A DNA stretch of 64,000 bases, from contig CAUZLF010000720.1 of assembly GCA_963580285.1 (NCBI GenBank), positions 1 to 64,000 on the forward strand. Reading direction: 5' to 3'. This DNA comes from Lucinisca nassula. Lineage: Eukaryota > Mollusca > Bivalvia > Lucinida > Lucinidae. This document shows, piece by piece, positions 22,994-34,272 of this stretch. Numbering within the stretch: the stretch's first letter is position 1; every line of letters begins with the position of its first letter. Both the position numbers and the translations under genes were made by a program. The notes under the pieces were generated by a model, which did not search any database, had not been told where the DNA came from, and saw only the letters and a program-made list of their open reading frames with translations.

Positions 22994-23447
22994 TAGCAGG
23001 GTTTTTTTTTCGTGAAAAAGAGAATAACAACGAAAAAAAAAATAATGTCCCGATACCCCTTACATGACAAATGCACTTGTCCAATATGGAACAATGGAAG
23101 AATCCACTACTAAACAACGGGTTAAGACCAGCTATTCTAATATTAACCCTTAATTTTGTCTTTATTAATTGGATAGTTATTCTTCCATTGTGTTTTCTAC
23201 ACCTGCGTCCTCTTGAAAGCGATCACCTTTATAGAACTTTTCGAAAGTGGACTAAAAAGACCACTTTTCAACAGTTCCAGAGTTGGCTTGAATAATGGAA
23301 TGGGAACACCACAGGCTATGACTAGGCTGTGCAGTTGTGCATGCATGTGTAGTTGTGCAAACTGTTGGTCGTGCATAATGGCCACTAGACAGACAGATAG
23401 ACAGAGAGAAAGAGAGAGATTAAACATATAGCCACAGGAGAGAGAGA

Positions 23448-23668
23448 GAGAGTTTGTTTGTTTGATTTGAGGTTTAACGTCCTTGTCAACACAGTATAGG
23501 TCATTTTGGAGACGTTGCTTCCAATTTTGTGGGACTTATACCCGACATTGAGATGAAATGACATCTCAAGCCCTGTAGCCCAATGACCCCAAAATAGTTT
23601 ATAAACATGGACGGTCCGACTCGCAACGCTTTGGCTGGGCAGGATTAGATCCTCTAAAGGTTTACCAG

Positions 23669-23705
<37 letters not shown>

Positions 23706-23724
23706 GACATTAAACACTAAACTA

Positions 23725-23820
<96 letters not shown>
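23448..23820. repeat. SINE-D repeat and long (GA)n microsatellite
   Basis: A forward SINE-D copy (about 23448-23672) runs into GA repeats (23673-23820), interrupted once by 'cattaaacactaaactaaac'. Confidence 0.8.
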
Positions 23821-23822
<2 letters not shown>

Positions 23823-24032
23823 TAAACACTAAACAAGTCGTTTTCAGTTCATTTCAATCGATCCCAAGTGGAGACAGATGCTGTATGAGTCACCACGGTT
23901 ATAATTATTTTACTTGAGTATTTTTCGGATATTCTTGTAGACCCTGATCAGACGCCGCGTATTATCATGTTCTTTGTTTTAATTGAGCTACGTCGCGAGA
24001 AAACTTATTTTTGTCATTTGCAAACAATTAAG

Positions 24033-24414
24033 GTGCCGATCAGCCTGCGCGTTCGCGCAGGCTGATCAGCGCATTAATGTTCGCGCCATGGATAGTTTTG
24101 TTTGTTTGTTTGTTTGATTTGAGGTTTAACGTCACCGTCAACACTGTAAAGGTTATTTTGGAGACGCTGCTTCCAATTTTGTGGGACTTTTACCCGACAT
24201 TGAGATGAAATGACATCTCAAGCCTGCCGCCCAATGAAACAAATAGGGGTTTATTAGCATGGACGGTCCGCCTCGCACCGCGGTTCCTGAACAGGCTTAG
24301 ATCCTCTAAGCGGTTTACCAGTACTATAGTGTACGGGCCGGATTCAGCTCTGCGTGGAAGCATCATACAGCCCATATATTTCTTCAAGCCCCTATGGGCG
24401 GGGGCCGGCCATAG
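24033..24414. repeat. Perfect short hairpin and forward SINE-D repeat
   Basis: CGATCAGCCTGCGCGTTCGCGCAGGCTGATC (about 24037-24069) is a near-perfect hairpin of the GATCAG type. A forward SINE-D copy follows at about 24095-24414. Confidence 0.6.
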
Positions 24415-24576
24415 ATAGTACAATTCTTCAAGCGTCTATATCTAAAATATTAAGACCCAAGCTAGCCTGACAAGCTGAACAGGCTGATGTGTTTCTTACG
24501 TGCGCGCAAAGCCCGAAAGACAGGTTTTTATCGTAAAATGGAATGCCTTTTGACTGGAGCGAAACTGGCCCCGTCG

Positions 24577-24915
24577 CAGTATACGAAAACACGCCGATTC
24601 AAGTTGATTGAAAATTTTACCACCAAAAATCAAAATGAACATTTTCAGATAAAAAAAAAATCTGATAGTTTTCCATATTTCTGCTCATAACATAGATTGT
24701 GGGTCATCGTTAGAACCGCCTGTCGAGGCGGTTCTAACGAATACCCACAATCTATGTTTTTGAGCAGAAATAAGAAGGCGGTTCTAACTAATATCCACAG
24801 TTATGTTTTTGAGCAGGAATAAGAAGAAAAATGTATGAATACCCCCGTAAACCCCAGTTTTACTGTATAAAAGTGGGGTTTAAAGGCGTCAAAAATGTAT
24901 AATGGTTTTTAAATC
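24577..24915. mobile_element. MITE1 copy with duplicated stem arm
   Basis: A standard copy, except that the right arm is duplicated: 'aggcggttctaacgaatacccacaatct' and then 'ggcggttctaactaatatccacag' follow one left arm. Confidence 0.75.
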
Positions 24916-25061
24916 TTACTCGGAGAAGAAAACAAAAACGTCTGTGAAAATATTAAAGACCAGGAAGATCCAAAATCCGTTCAACCCTTCTCTCGTGGAC
25001 TCTTCCATCTTAAAATTTGGACACAGCCATTCTTGTGAAGCTTGAATTTTTTTTTTCAAAG

Positions 25062-25131
25062 ATGGCAAACAGTGTAGATCCAGATGAGATGGCTCATTAT
25101 GAGCCATCTCATCTGGATATACACCGTTTAC
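25062..25131. repeat. GCAAACAGTG hairpin element, copy 3 (different inner stem)
   Basis: The outer arms are GGCAAACAGTGTAGATCCAG and its approximate complement. The inner stem is GATGAGATGGCTCATTATG..., perfectly paired but different in sequence from copies 1 and 2. Confidence 0.7.
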
Positions 25132-25145
25132 AAAGGTGTATGTTC

Positions 25146-25560
25146 CAGTGCCGGCCTCGGTAGCTCAGTAGGATGCGCGTCTGACTGGTCATCAGGAGGA
25201 CGCGTGTTCGATACCTGCCGGGGTCGCCAGCATTCTTTCGTGGAGATTGATCATGAAATCTTTTCTACGGTCATTCTCTCCCTTCCGCTTACGCTCCTCG
25301 CCTTGTAAACCAGGGATCTCAGGATCGATCCCGGGCGTCTCCAGACTTTCGGATGAGTCTTTAAACCGAGGTCCCGTCTCCGTATGACCATAGCTGTTAG
25401 TGGGACGTAAAACTCAAACACTCAACTCAACTCTCCCTTCCGCCGATTCAAGAAGGCCAGTTGTCAGTTTCTGACGAAAGAATGTGCACTGTACTGGTTA
25501 ACCGCTTACGTATAAGCCTGCCCAGGAAAAAGTGTGGATAGGTAAACTGTTCGGCTCAAA
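25146..25560 (+). mobile_element. tRNA-derived SINE-B with nested SINE-A (25289-25430)
   Basis: The head GGTAGCTCAGTAGGATGCGC and B-box-like GTGTTCGATACC are tRNA-like. The tail ends near 'aaccgcttacgtataagcctgccc'. A 5'-truncated SINE-A is inserted with a 13-bp duplication CTCTCCCTTCCGC (25276-25288, 25431-25443). A reverse SINE-B copy lies at about 27600-27860. Confidence 0.75.
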
Positions 25561-25597
25561 TACGACCTAAAATAGTGTTGACTTGGCCGTTTAACTC

Positions 25598-25620
25598 NNN
25601 NNNNNNNNNNNNNNNNNNNN
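25598..25620. other. Assembly gap (23 N)
   Basis: Twenty-three consecutive N lie between the last visible DUSP10-like exon and the only visible QNG1 exon. The gap length may be nominal. Confidence 0.99.
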
Positions 25621-26005
25621 ACATTTCATGAATAAGAGGGGCGGGGCATGGTTCCAGCTCATTGCACCAGCACAAAGAGGCCCAACAGAAAGATTCCTAC
25701 CATACGGAACAGGAAAATATATGGTTTAGAGATGGGGGACTTAAAAGTTTCCGAGATATATGAGCCGGGGCACCCATGTTAGTGTCACTGAATGCGTCTT
25801 ATCATAAGGAACATGACTATATATGGTTTAGGGGTGGGACTCTGAACAGGTATTATGCGGTTTGTATAACGGAAATGTATCTTCGGACATGAACTCTGAG
25901 CAAAAGCTGGAATGATCCTGCCCATCTACGCAGTCTGACATGTCTTTGCTGCAGTGTCCACTGAATGGATCTCTTCTACATGCAGACCGGCCCATTGAAG
26001 TCAAA

Positions 26006-26765
26006 CTGTTGGTTTTCTTTTGCTCCAGCATTTCAGTGGCTTTTTGCTGTCGAGACCTCACCGTTGTTTCATCTATGCGGTTGTTTGATTTTTGTGTTCT
26101 CGGAGATATTAAACTGATGAGTTAGGAGGCTTTCTTTCGGACTGAACAAATTATTTGTCTAAATCGCGACGGAAGTAAGGGCGAGGGTTGTGGCCACTTA
26201 AAATCGATTTTAGCCGGTTTCCGCTGACTGTTCCAAGGCGGTTCCGTCGCGGTTTACTTTTGTTATGGTTTGTCTTTGGGTGTTTGTGTCGCTTATATTA
26301 TTTTATTTTGGATAGCCTATTGGCCATTTTGTGGGAAAGAAACTGTCCTTTTGGCTTTCCGCTGTTGATGTTTCCATTGGGGTCTCTGGTTTAATGTTTG
26401 TGTTTCTTTCCCTTTTGTGTCCATCACGAAAACACGCCTATATGGTTCTGACCCCCTCGAACCTCACTTTTATATAGAAAAACTGGGGTTTGCAGGGGTT
26501 AATATTATTTTTGGTATTTCGGCTCTAAACTATAGATAGTTGGTACTCGTTAGAACCGCCTCATCGAGGCGGTTCTAACGAGTACCAACAATCTATATTT
26601 CGAGCAGAAATATAAAAAATATCACAATTTTTCATCTAAAAATTTCGTTTTTTAGGTGGTAAAATTTACATTGTATTTGTATAGGCGTGTTTTCGTAATG
26701 CTCTGATGGGAGCTGTGGGTTAATTATATCGATTCCTGATCATTGCATCCACTTCTATTTTGCCA
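26006..26765 (+). mobile_element. 3'-end fragment of a Naiad-type retroelement, interrupted by MITE1
   Basis: It matches the 3' non-coding end of the element at 28365-34107, from 'aactgttggttttcttttgctccagc' through 'aaattatttgtctaaatcgcgacgg' to 'ttaattatatcgattcctgatc'. A MITE1 copy (26425-26703) splits it. No coding part of the element is present. Confidence 0.8.
26425..26703. mobile_element. MITE1 copy inside the Naiad 3' fragment
   Basis: A full-length copy with ends CATCACGAAAACACGCCTAT and TATAGGCGTGTTTTCGTAATG. The uninterrupted relative at about 33960 allows the insertion point to be placed just after 'tgtgtc'. Confidence 0.85.
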
Positions 26766-26777
26766 GGGTTGATATTG

Positions 26778-26905
26778 TTTTTCTTATGTTTGCTCCAATA
26801 CATAGGTTGTGGGTACTCGTTAGAACCGCCTCAATAAGGCGGTTCTAACGAGCACCCACTATACCTATCCTTGCAGTATAAATTAGAAAAAAAAATGTCA
26901 CCGAT
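26778..26905. mobile_element. MITE1 hairpin fragment upstream of the QNG1 exon
   Basis: The centre and inner arms only (GGGTACTCGTTAGAACCGCC and its complement), ending about 90 bp before the exon acceptor. Confidence 0.65.
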
Positions 26906-26991
26906 TTTCATTGGAAAAGAAGTGAAAAATGCACTATGTCGGACCGGTGTGTTATCATAATAGAACTGTTTGTTACATGTATTACTTATAG

Positions 26992-27439
26992 GGATACAGC
27001 CGAATACAACGGAATGAAGGTGGCCATCTACAAAAGAGTGCAGATTCTGATTGCTGATATATGGTCTTGTTTTGAGGGTCAAGGCTTCGGCGAGTTTCAC
27101 GACATCGAGACTATCACAATGTTTGCCGACTACCGTATCCCCCAAGCCCTAGTATATTTCGGCGCTCTGGAATACTCTAAGGAGCTGAGTGAATATCTAC
27201 TGAAAGACCAGCTGATGGTGTCTGGAGATCGATATGAACTAGAAATCCGGGGCTGCAGTATCTGGGTCATTGAACGAATAAAAAAGGAAACAAGGGCTCT
27301 TCTTGACGCAAAACCCGACACGAAAGGAATGTTAGTGAATTCGATACTAATCGATCACTTTCTTTGGGATTATAGGCGTGAATATAACGACAAAATGAAC
27401 AAAATACCCTTTCATAAAATACGATGCATCTACTATTAG
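26992..27439 (+). CDS. QNG1: Queuosine 5'-phosphate N-glycosylase (QNG1, DUF2419), terminal exon
   Basis: QNG1 releases queuine from queuosine nucleotides so that it can be salvaged for tRNA modification. After the acceptor ATTACTTATAG|GGATAC the exon encodes about 148 C-terminal residues: YKRVQILIADIWSCFEG, then DIETITMFADYRIPQALVY, EIRGCSIWVIE, ILIDHFLWDYRRE and the terminal PFHKIRCIYY. These are signature blocks of the family, and FADYR lies in the active-site region. The exon enters with two bases of the preceding codon (phase 2). The stop TAG is at 27437-27439. No upstream exons were found back to the assembly gap or in the 8 kb before it. No AATAAA is evident just downstream. Confidence 0.92.
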
Positions 27440-27552
27440 CTAACTGATCGACATATACTTGTACAAAGGACACGTCATATTGTGTATTCGAAGTAATACT
27501 GCGCATTTCAATAGCTATTTCTCTTTCAGTCATATATAGCAGATCGAAGTTT

Positions 27553-27860
27553 TTTTTGTTTGTTTGTATTGGAGTTAAACGGCCCAGTCAACACTCTTTT
27601 AGGTCATTTTAGAGCCAGTCAGTTTACCTATCCACGCTTTACTTGGGCAGGCTTATATGTAAGCGGTTAACCAGCACAATGCGCATTGACACTTCCCTCG
27701 CAAGAAACTGACAATTGCCCTTCTTGAAACAGCGGAAGGGAGAGAATGACCGTAGAAAATATTTCTTGATCAATTTCCACAAAGAATGCTGCCGACCCTT
27801 GTAGGTACCGAAGCCACGTCCTTCTGATCACCAGTCAGATCCTCATTCGATTGAGCGACC
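27553..27860 (-). repeat. SINE-D/SINE-B type repeat, reverse
   Basis: 'ggagttaaacggcccagtcaacac' is followed by the reverse complement of the SINE-B tail and head (25146-25560). Confidence 0.55.
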
Positions 27861-28358
27861 GTAAAACCGACGCGTTTCCTCCCCAAATGACAACTCCCCA
27901 TTCAAAAGCGTTTATTCATTGTTTTGTTGAAATGTGTGCTATTTTGCCCAAAGAGACAAGCGCTGTGAGCTGGGTAAAACCAAATACTACTCAATGAAAA
28001 GTGACGTTACATCACGACGTCGGGTTTCCAGCAGTATGTCGCAGAATATACTGCCGCGAATGTATGACGTTATCCAATCAAATGTCGCGTTGTATACGCA
28101 AGTGCATTAGGATGAGTGTTATAGAATTACCTGTGATTGGATATGCTCTAAAGACTTAAAGTGCAATTAATCTGATTGGTTACCTGCACATTTCTTGTGC
28201 CATAATTGACCTTAAATATGATCAGTCAATGACCTAGTTGTTTGAGATACTCTTGTCATGATTTGAAGTTTGATGATCAACGGATACAGCTGCACTATTG
28301 ACATTGGTTAGACATTTATTGAGTATCACGTCCACTCCAAAGTCTAACAAATATTGAA
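27861..28358. other. No feature recognised
   Basis: Non-coding sequence between the SINE-B copy and the Naiad element. Confidence 0.5.
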
Positions 28359-29600
28359 GTTCACCAGGTAGAAGAAAGTTATTATATTTAAAGACTGTCT
28401 ATGAATTTAAAGACTGTCTGTAAATTTAAAGACTTTTTAGTCTGTAAATTTAAAGACTGACACAAATAAAATAATGAAAATGGTGTAAAACGGAAAAATC
28501 GCACTTTGATGTTTATAGTAATATGGCCGTTATCTATGGAATTTTTAATTATGTGTAACTGCAAATTATTTAGTTGTTTCTATTTAATTAAATTCCTTCC
28601 ACCATAATTGAAGAGTTCTCAGAAAAACATGTTTTTTTAATAAGATTCATTGATAAAATGAACTCAGGAATGAATGTGTATAACGATTTTATCATTTTGT
28701 CAATATACCGACCACTTGCTTCGACAGACTAAAATTGATGAAAGTTTCAGACGGACTATAACATTACAATGTCCGAAAACGAAAGACGTCAGTACGAATC
28801 TCCTCTTATGTTCGACCTTTGACAGATATTTCCTCCCTTACTGCGAACTTTCACGGCATTTGTGGTCTAAGGGAAGGAACTGTGTTGTTTTATTTCTTAA
28901 TTATTTCGATCATTAAAACGATATTAAAAGACAATAAAATACATGCAGTCTATAGCAACGCACCTTTTATTAATGAGATGAAGACTGAGGCTGCGTATGA
29001 GGATGCGATTTTTGCGTGTTACATCATTTTCATGATTTTCCGTTGTGTTACTCAATGTTAGTCTTTAAATTTACAGACTAAAAAGTCTTTAAATTTAAAG
29101 ACAGTCTTTAAATTTAAAGAGATTCTTTAAATAAAACAACTTTCTTCTATCTGCAAATTAAATCATGAAAATGGTGTAAAACTGAAAAATCGCACTTTGC
29201 TATTTATAGTAATTTGGCAGTTATTTGTGGAATATTTAATAATGTGTAAAGCAAATTATATAGTTGTCTTTATTTAATTAAATTCCTTCAACCATAATTG
29301 AAGAGTTCTCAGAAAAATAGATTTTTAATAAGATACATATGTGAAATGAGCTAAGGAATGCATGTGCATATTGCTTTTATCATTTTGTCAACATACCGGC
29401 CACAGACAGCTTTTCTGACGACTAAAATTGATGAAAGTTTCAAACTGACTACAACACTAAAATGTCCAAAAACAGAATGACGTCAGGTGAAACTCATCTT
29501 ATGTTCGACCTTTGACAGATATTTCCTCCCTTTTTGCGGAGTTTCACGGCATTTGTGGTCTGAGGGAAGGAACTGTGTTGTTTTATTTCTTAATTATTTC

Positions 29601-30164
29601 TATAGACACATCCAAACACTACGTCATCACTCAATAATACTATTTGCCGGGACTTACCAGTGGTTGGCAAAAAAAGTCTTTGGCCGTTTATCACCATTGT
29701 AAATGCGATGTTATCTTCTCCAAACTTGTATTTTGTTTGGAATCGAAACGACAAAATTAACCTTTAAACTTTTATAATAGACATGTCTAAGCTAGTAATT
29801 CTTGGTTTCTAGAAGATTTGAGGATGTTTTGATGATTAAATTACTGTTGAACTTATGCAGGTAACGAGGCGTAATAATTTATTAATTATTTGTAATAAAA
29901 TGCGCAAAATGAATGAATAAATGCGGAAGATGCGTGAAGGAACTCTAAACTATATTTATCTACTCATTTAAAGTGTAATTCGATCGATTTTCTGTGACAG
30001 TCAACTAAAATATGCCCGTAATATTAAACTTATTTACAATGTGTTTATATGAAACCAGGGGCTTTTTGCCAACCACGAAAGATCGTTATCAAAATGAAAA
30101 GTAATTTTGCGCATGCGCAATGGCATGTAAACAAGGTCACGTGTCAAAACATTTGATCCGTCCA
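29601..30164. mobile_element. Insertion within the second pseudo-LTR unit
   Basis: About 564 bp is absent from the first unit (28460-29057) and present in the second. It contains an inverted pair GTGGTTGGCAAAAA (about 29661) and TTTTTGCCAACCAC (about 30065), and a perfect TGCGCATGCGCA at about 30110. A MITE-like nature is inferred; no target duplication is clear. Confidence 0.5.
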
Positions 30165-30309
30165 TAATTAAAACTATATATACAGACAATAAAATACATG
30201 TAGACTTTAGCAACGCACGTTTTTAAATGAGATGAAGACGAAGGCTACATATGAGAATGCGATTTTTAGTGTTTCATTATTTTCATGATTTCCTTGGTAA
30301 ATTCCTTGT

Positions 30310-33300
30310 GTGAATTCCTTTAATACTATGTTGCCTTCGGTATTGGTTAGACCCTTAAATTTGTCTTCTGTAACTTCAGTTAATCTCAGGGGACCAGGCA
30401 ATACCAATGTTTTTGGGAGTAGTCTTCGTATAAGACTATCTCCTCTCAAATCGCCCATCCTTCGAAAATATACTAATCCGTGGAAAAGAAGTGGAATGTA
30501 TCCTAGCATTTCTAAGTGCAATGCCAAGAGGTGCAGATGTTGTTCGCATTTAAGCACTGCGTCTACCGTTACTTCATCTGTAAACGGTAGACGCTTCTCT
30601 GTAGTCAACATGTCTGATTTGACATGACAGTCTACAGATTTAATTTATCTAATTACTTGACGTGCTGCAAACTGTAATATGCAGTACGTCGGTCAAACTA
30701 ACCGCATGCTTAAAACTAGATTGAACGAGCATTATCGTAGAATGAGTAAGCCTAAGAAAACTGACACTTTCTTGTACCGTCACTTTCGACGTACAGGTCA
30801 TTCTGTAAATGACATTGTTATACAACCAGTGGAAAAACTTTATTACGATGCAAATTCTACATCTAGATTCAAAATAATCAAAAGACATGAAGCTGAACTG
30901 AAATGGATTAAATTTTTACAGACCCCTTTTCCACTGGGATTTAATGACAACATTTATCATGAGGGTAATATTTCTAGAATGCCGGACTTTGATATTTTCT
31001 CACTCCTGGAATGTCGAAAACGCAGAACTAGATCTCACGGCACCAGGAAAAAAGGTAACATTAAACGTAAATCACGTGCGTTTAAACGAAACAATACTAG
31101 ACTGAAGTGACTGTCAATTATATTATTAAATCATGGACGGCACTCTATGCTTTCATTTTTAAGTTCATTACCCGTTTCTGTTTTACGTCTTCTGGACACC
31201 GAGGCGAATAAATTCTACGATAGTTCTCATCAGTTATATGATGCGGCTCTCTTAACTAGAGGCTATTCTCAGAATACTCTCCGTCCTGGCATTGATTCTG
31301 AAATTAATCATAAACGCCATTTTTTCAAAATATCCTTCATTAATAAGGGATAGGATTTTATAGATTTGCCCAGTATCTTCCGTGAGAGATCGGTACTTTC
31401 TTCCATTCCTGCTTATTTTCAAAATACTGAAACACCTATAATTTGCTATAAATATAACAAACCTGTTAGATCTATCATTTTTAATTTCAATAAACTTGTT
31501 TCAGATCTTGATATTGATACTAATACTCCTGATTCATGTGATTGTAAAAACTCAAAGTATTGCTATCCTGCTGCTGGTCATGTAATTACTGGCAATTTGA
31601 AAATTATTCCTGATTCTAGGATAAGGAATATAATTTTTAAAGGACCGAAATATCGGTTTCCTTCTAAAATTGCTTTCAGTAAATGTAGAGATGAAATCGC
31701 TGCTTCCTTGAATGAATTCGGTAAAAGATGGTGTAAGCGAGAGTAAGTTGAGCATAAAGCCCTTAAGGACTGGAAACTTAGCATTTTAAAACTAGTGAAT
31801 AAACGCATTTCTTTCTATTCTCAAAATACTAACTTATTACCTCCTAAGCCCAAGACGTCTTTACGTCATCTTAAACTAGGTATTCAAGAATTTCATAAGA
31901 AGTTTGTTTTGGCCCCTGCAGACAAGGCCGCTAACAACGTCGTCGTTGTGTGACGGCTCCACTATGTTAACACGCTTAAGCAGGAGATTGGTGCTACTAA
32001 GGCCTATGAACTTCAGCCTTTAGCTGAAGAGAGAGCTATAGTAGATAAACATGTTTGTCTTTCAGCCACCAAGTTTGCTGTGTGTGTTAACGAAGGCCAA
32101 GACAAGCTTCCTACGCTATACTGGTTACCAACACTTCATAAAAAACCTTACAAAGCACGGTTTATTGCAAATTCTAGCTCTTGCACTACCACTGAACTTT
32201 CTAAATTATTAACTTCCTGTCTTACTGCTATTAAAACGCATGTAATTAAATATTGTGATAAAGTCTTTGAAAGCTCAGGAAGAAATCTGTTTTGGTCTAT
32301 AAAACATTCGAATGAGGTTTTAAATAAATTGAAATCTATACATTTTCGTGCTTCTAGTCTGTCTACCTACGATTTTTCCACTCTTTACACTACACTTCCT
32401 CATAATCTTATAAAAGAAAAGCTTAATGATTTAATTGAATGGGCTTTTCACAGAGAAGATTCTCTCTATCTTGCATGTAATGTCAGAAATCCATTTTTCA
32501 CTTCTAAAGAGCATAAGAATTATACACTTTGGTCATGTCAGAAAGTGTGTGATGCCCTCACCTTTCTACTTGACAATATTAATATTAGATTCGGTACTAA
32601 GTTATTTAGACAAATTGTGGGTATTCCGATGGGTACTAATTGCGCAACTCTTGTGGCTGATCTGTTCTTGTATTGTTATGAAAGAGACTTCATTTTGTCG
32701 CTTTCCATTGATAACCAATCTGAAATTATTGAAGCTTTTAGCTCTACTTCTAGATATTTAGATGATTTATTAAATATTGATAATACCTATTTTGATGGTT
32801 TGATCAGTGAGATTTACCCCCTAGAACTTCAGTTAAATAAAGCAAATTCTTCTGATACCGAGGCCCCGTTTTTGGATTTACATCTATCTATTGTAGATGG
32901 ATCGGTTTCGTGCAAAATTTATGATAAACGCGATGACTTTGATTTTGAGATTGTAAATTTTCCTTATTTGGATGGTGATGTTCCTCGTGCGCCATCCTAT
33001 GGCGTTTATATTTCGCAATTAATTCGATTTGCTAGAGTGTGTAGTCATGTAACTGACTTCAACACTCGTAATAAATTATTAACGGCTAAACTCCTTAATC
33101 AGGGTTATCGGTACCAGAAACTACGCAAAGCCTTTTCAAAATTTTATAGACGCCATTCTGATTTAATTTCAAAATTCAATATTGGACTTAAATCTCTTCT
33201 GCAACAAGGTCTAGCGGAACCCGAATTTTATGGTGACTTAGTATATAAATTCAGAAAAATATATAACCGCAATGACTTCAGCACCCAATTTCGTAAAATC

Positions 33301-33453
33301 ATTCTTCGATATAAAAAGCTTGGGTACAACATGGATATTATACGACAGACTGCATGCATGGTAGTTAACCCAATCACGGTTGGCAACTTTGCTTCCCTCT
33401 TTAATTGCACGCCGGTGTGTCAGGCCTCAGATTCTATGACGGCTCCAACGTAA
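30310..33453 (+). pseudogene. Naiad ORF: N-terminal GIY-YIG endonuclease and C-terminal reverse transcriptase
   Basis: One frame runs the whole length without any frameshift but contains six stops: TGA 30625, TGA 30658, TGA 31108, TAG 31351, TAA 31744, TGA 31951. Domains in order: Cys-rich CNAKRCRCC (about 30514); GIY-YIG with LIYLI and YVGQT (30682), then RLNEH and HFRRTGH; a linker with CDCKNSKYC (about 31540), the CxC motif; a GHVITGNL block; then RT with LYWLPTLHKKPY (about 32116), YDFSTLYTTLP (catalytic Asp at 32371), GIPMGTNCA (about 32620) and YLDD (32755). The TGAs at 30625, 30658 and 31951 sit where I expect Cys in relatives (before QSTDLIYL, before RAANC, and after NNVVVV). Clam Naiads are published as multi-selenocysteine selenoproteins, so some of these TGAs may be selenocysteine codons. 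The TAG and TAA are ordinary lesions. Confidence 0.8.
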
Positions 33454-34113
33454 AGGCTTATTGAGAATTAGAGAGATAATGTCGGTTGGTGCCTGATGCT
33501 CTGTCTCTGGTCGGGCTCATCGGAGTCTAACTGTTGGTTTTCTTTTGCTCCAGCATTTCAGTGGTTTCTTGCTGTCGAGTCCTCACCGTTGTCTCACCTC
33601 TGTGGTTCTTTGATTTTTGTGTTCACGGAGATGTTGCACTGATGAGTTAGGAGGCCTTCATGCGGACTGAACAAATTATTTGTCTAAATCGCGACGGAAG
33701 TAAGGGCGAGGATTGTGGCCACGTAAAATCGATTTAAGCCCCCCAGTGGAAATCATTCCACTGACCGTTCCAAGGCGGTCCTTCTGTGGCGGTTTATTTA
33801 TGGTGTTGTTTGTTACTTACTGTGTGTATTACTTGTGTCTTTTTATTTTGAATGGCCATATGGCCATTTTGTAGGAAAGTAACTGTCCTTATGGCCTTCC
33901 TTTGTTTAGGTTTCCATTATGGTCTGGTCGCTTAATGTTTGTATTTCTTTCCCTTTGGTGTCTTTTATGGATGGAGTAAGTTAATTGTATCAATTCCTGA
34001 TCTTTGTTTTACTTCTACTTTAAATCTACAGACTAAAAAGTCTTTAAATTTACAGACAGTCTTTAAATTAATAGACAGTCTTTAAATATAATAACTTTCT
34101 TCTACCTGTTCAC

Positions 34114-34272
34114 AGAAGCCTCCGTGGTGTAGTGGCTATGCTACTCGCCTTGTAAACTAGGGGTCGCAGGATCGATCCCGGGCTTCTCCAGACTTTCGGA
34201 TGAGTCTTTAAACCGATGTCCCGTCTCCGTATGACCTTAGCTGTTGGTGAGACGTAAAACTCAAACACTCAC
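34114..34272 (+). mobile_element. SINE-A inserted at the Naiad 3' boundary, 14-bp target duplication
   Basis: A complete SINE-A (head GTGGTGTAGTGGCTATGC, B box GGATCGATCCC, CACTCAC end). It is flanked by TTCTACCTGTTCAC at 34100-34113 and 34273-34286. The duplicated site spans the last bases of the Naiad and its flank. Confidence 0.9.

Larger units (their letters stand above)
28365..34107 (+). mobile_element. Naiad-type Penelope-like retroelement, nearly complete, with inverted ends
   Basis: The ends are inverted repeats of about 85 bp (28365 to about 28449; about 34022-34107; both begin CAGGTAGAAGAAAGTT inward). They are flanked by GTTCAC (28359-28364; 34108-34113). A third inverted copy lies at about 29058-29150. 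A pseudo-LTR-like unit at about 28460-29057 is repeated directly at about 29158-30300; the second copy carries an insertion (29601-30164). A long degenerate reading frame follows (30310-33453), then a 3' non-coding part. GIY-YIG nuclease placed before the RT, a CxC motif between them, tandem pseudo-LTRs and inverted pieces match the published description of Naiads. One in-frame TAG and one TAA indicate that this copy is not intact. Confidence 0.85.

Noticed and set aside
25146..25225. Functional tRNA gene
   Set aside because: The tRNA-like head continues into a SINE tail and a second copy exists at about 27600-27860.
30649..30888. Minus-strand frame opposite the GIY-YIG region
   Set aside because: Shadow of the nuclease-coding strand.
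33454..34020. SECIS element in the Naiad 3' region
   Set aside because: I looked for ATGA, an apical AA and TGA at proper spacing and did not find a convincing one by eye; left to a dedicated search.
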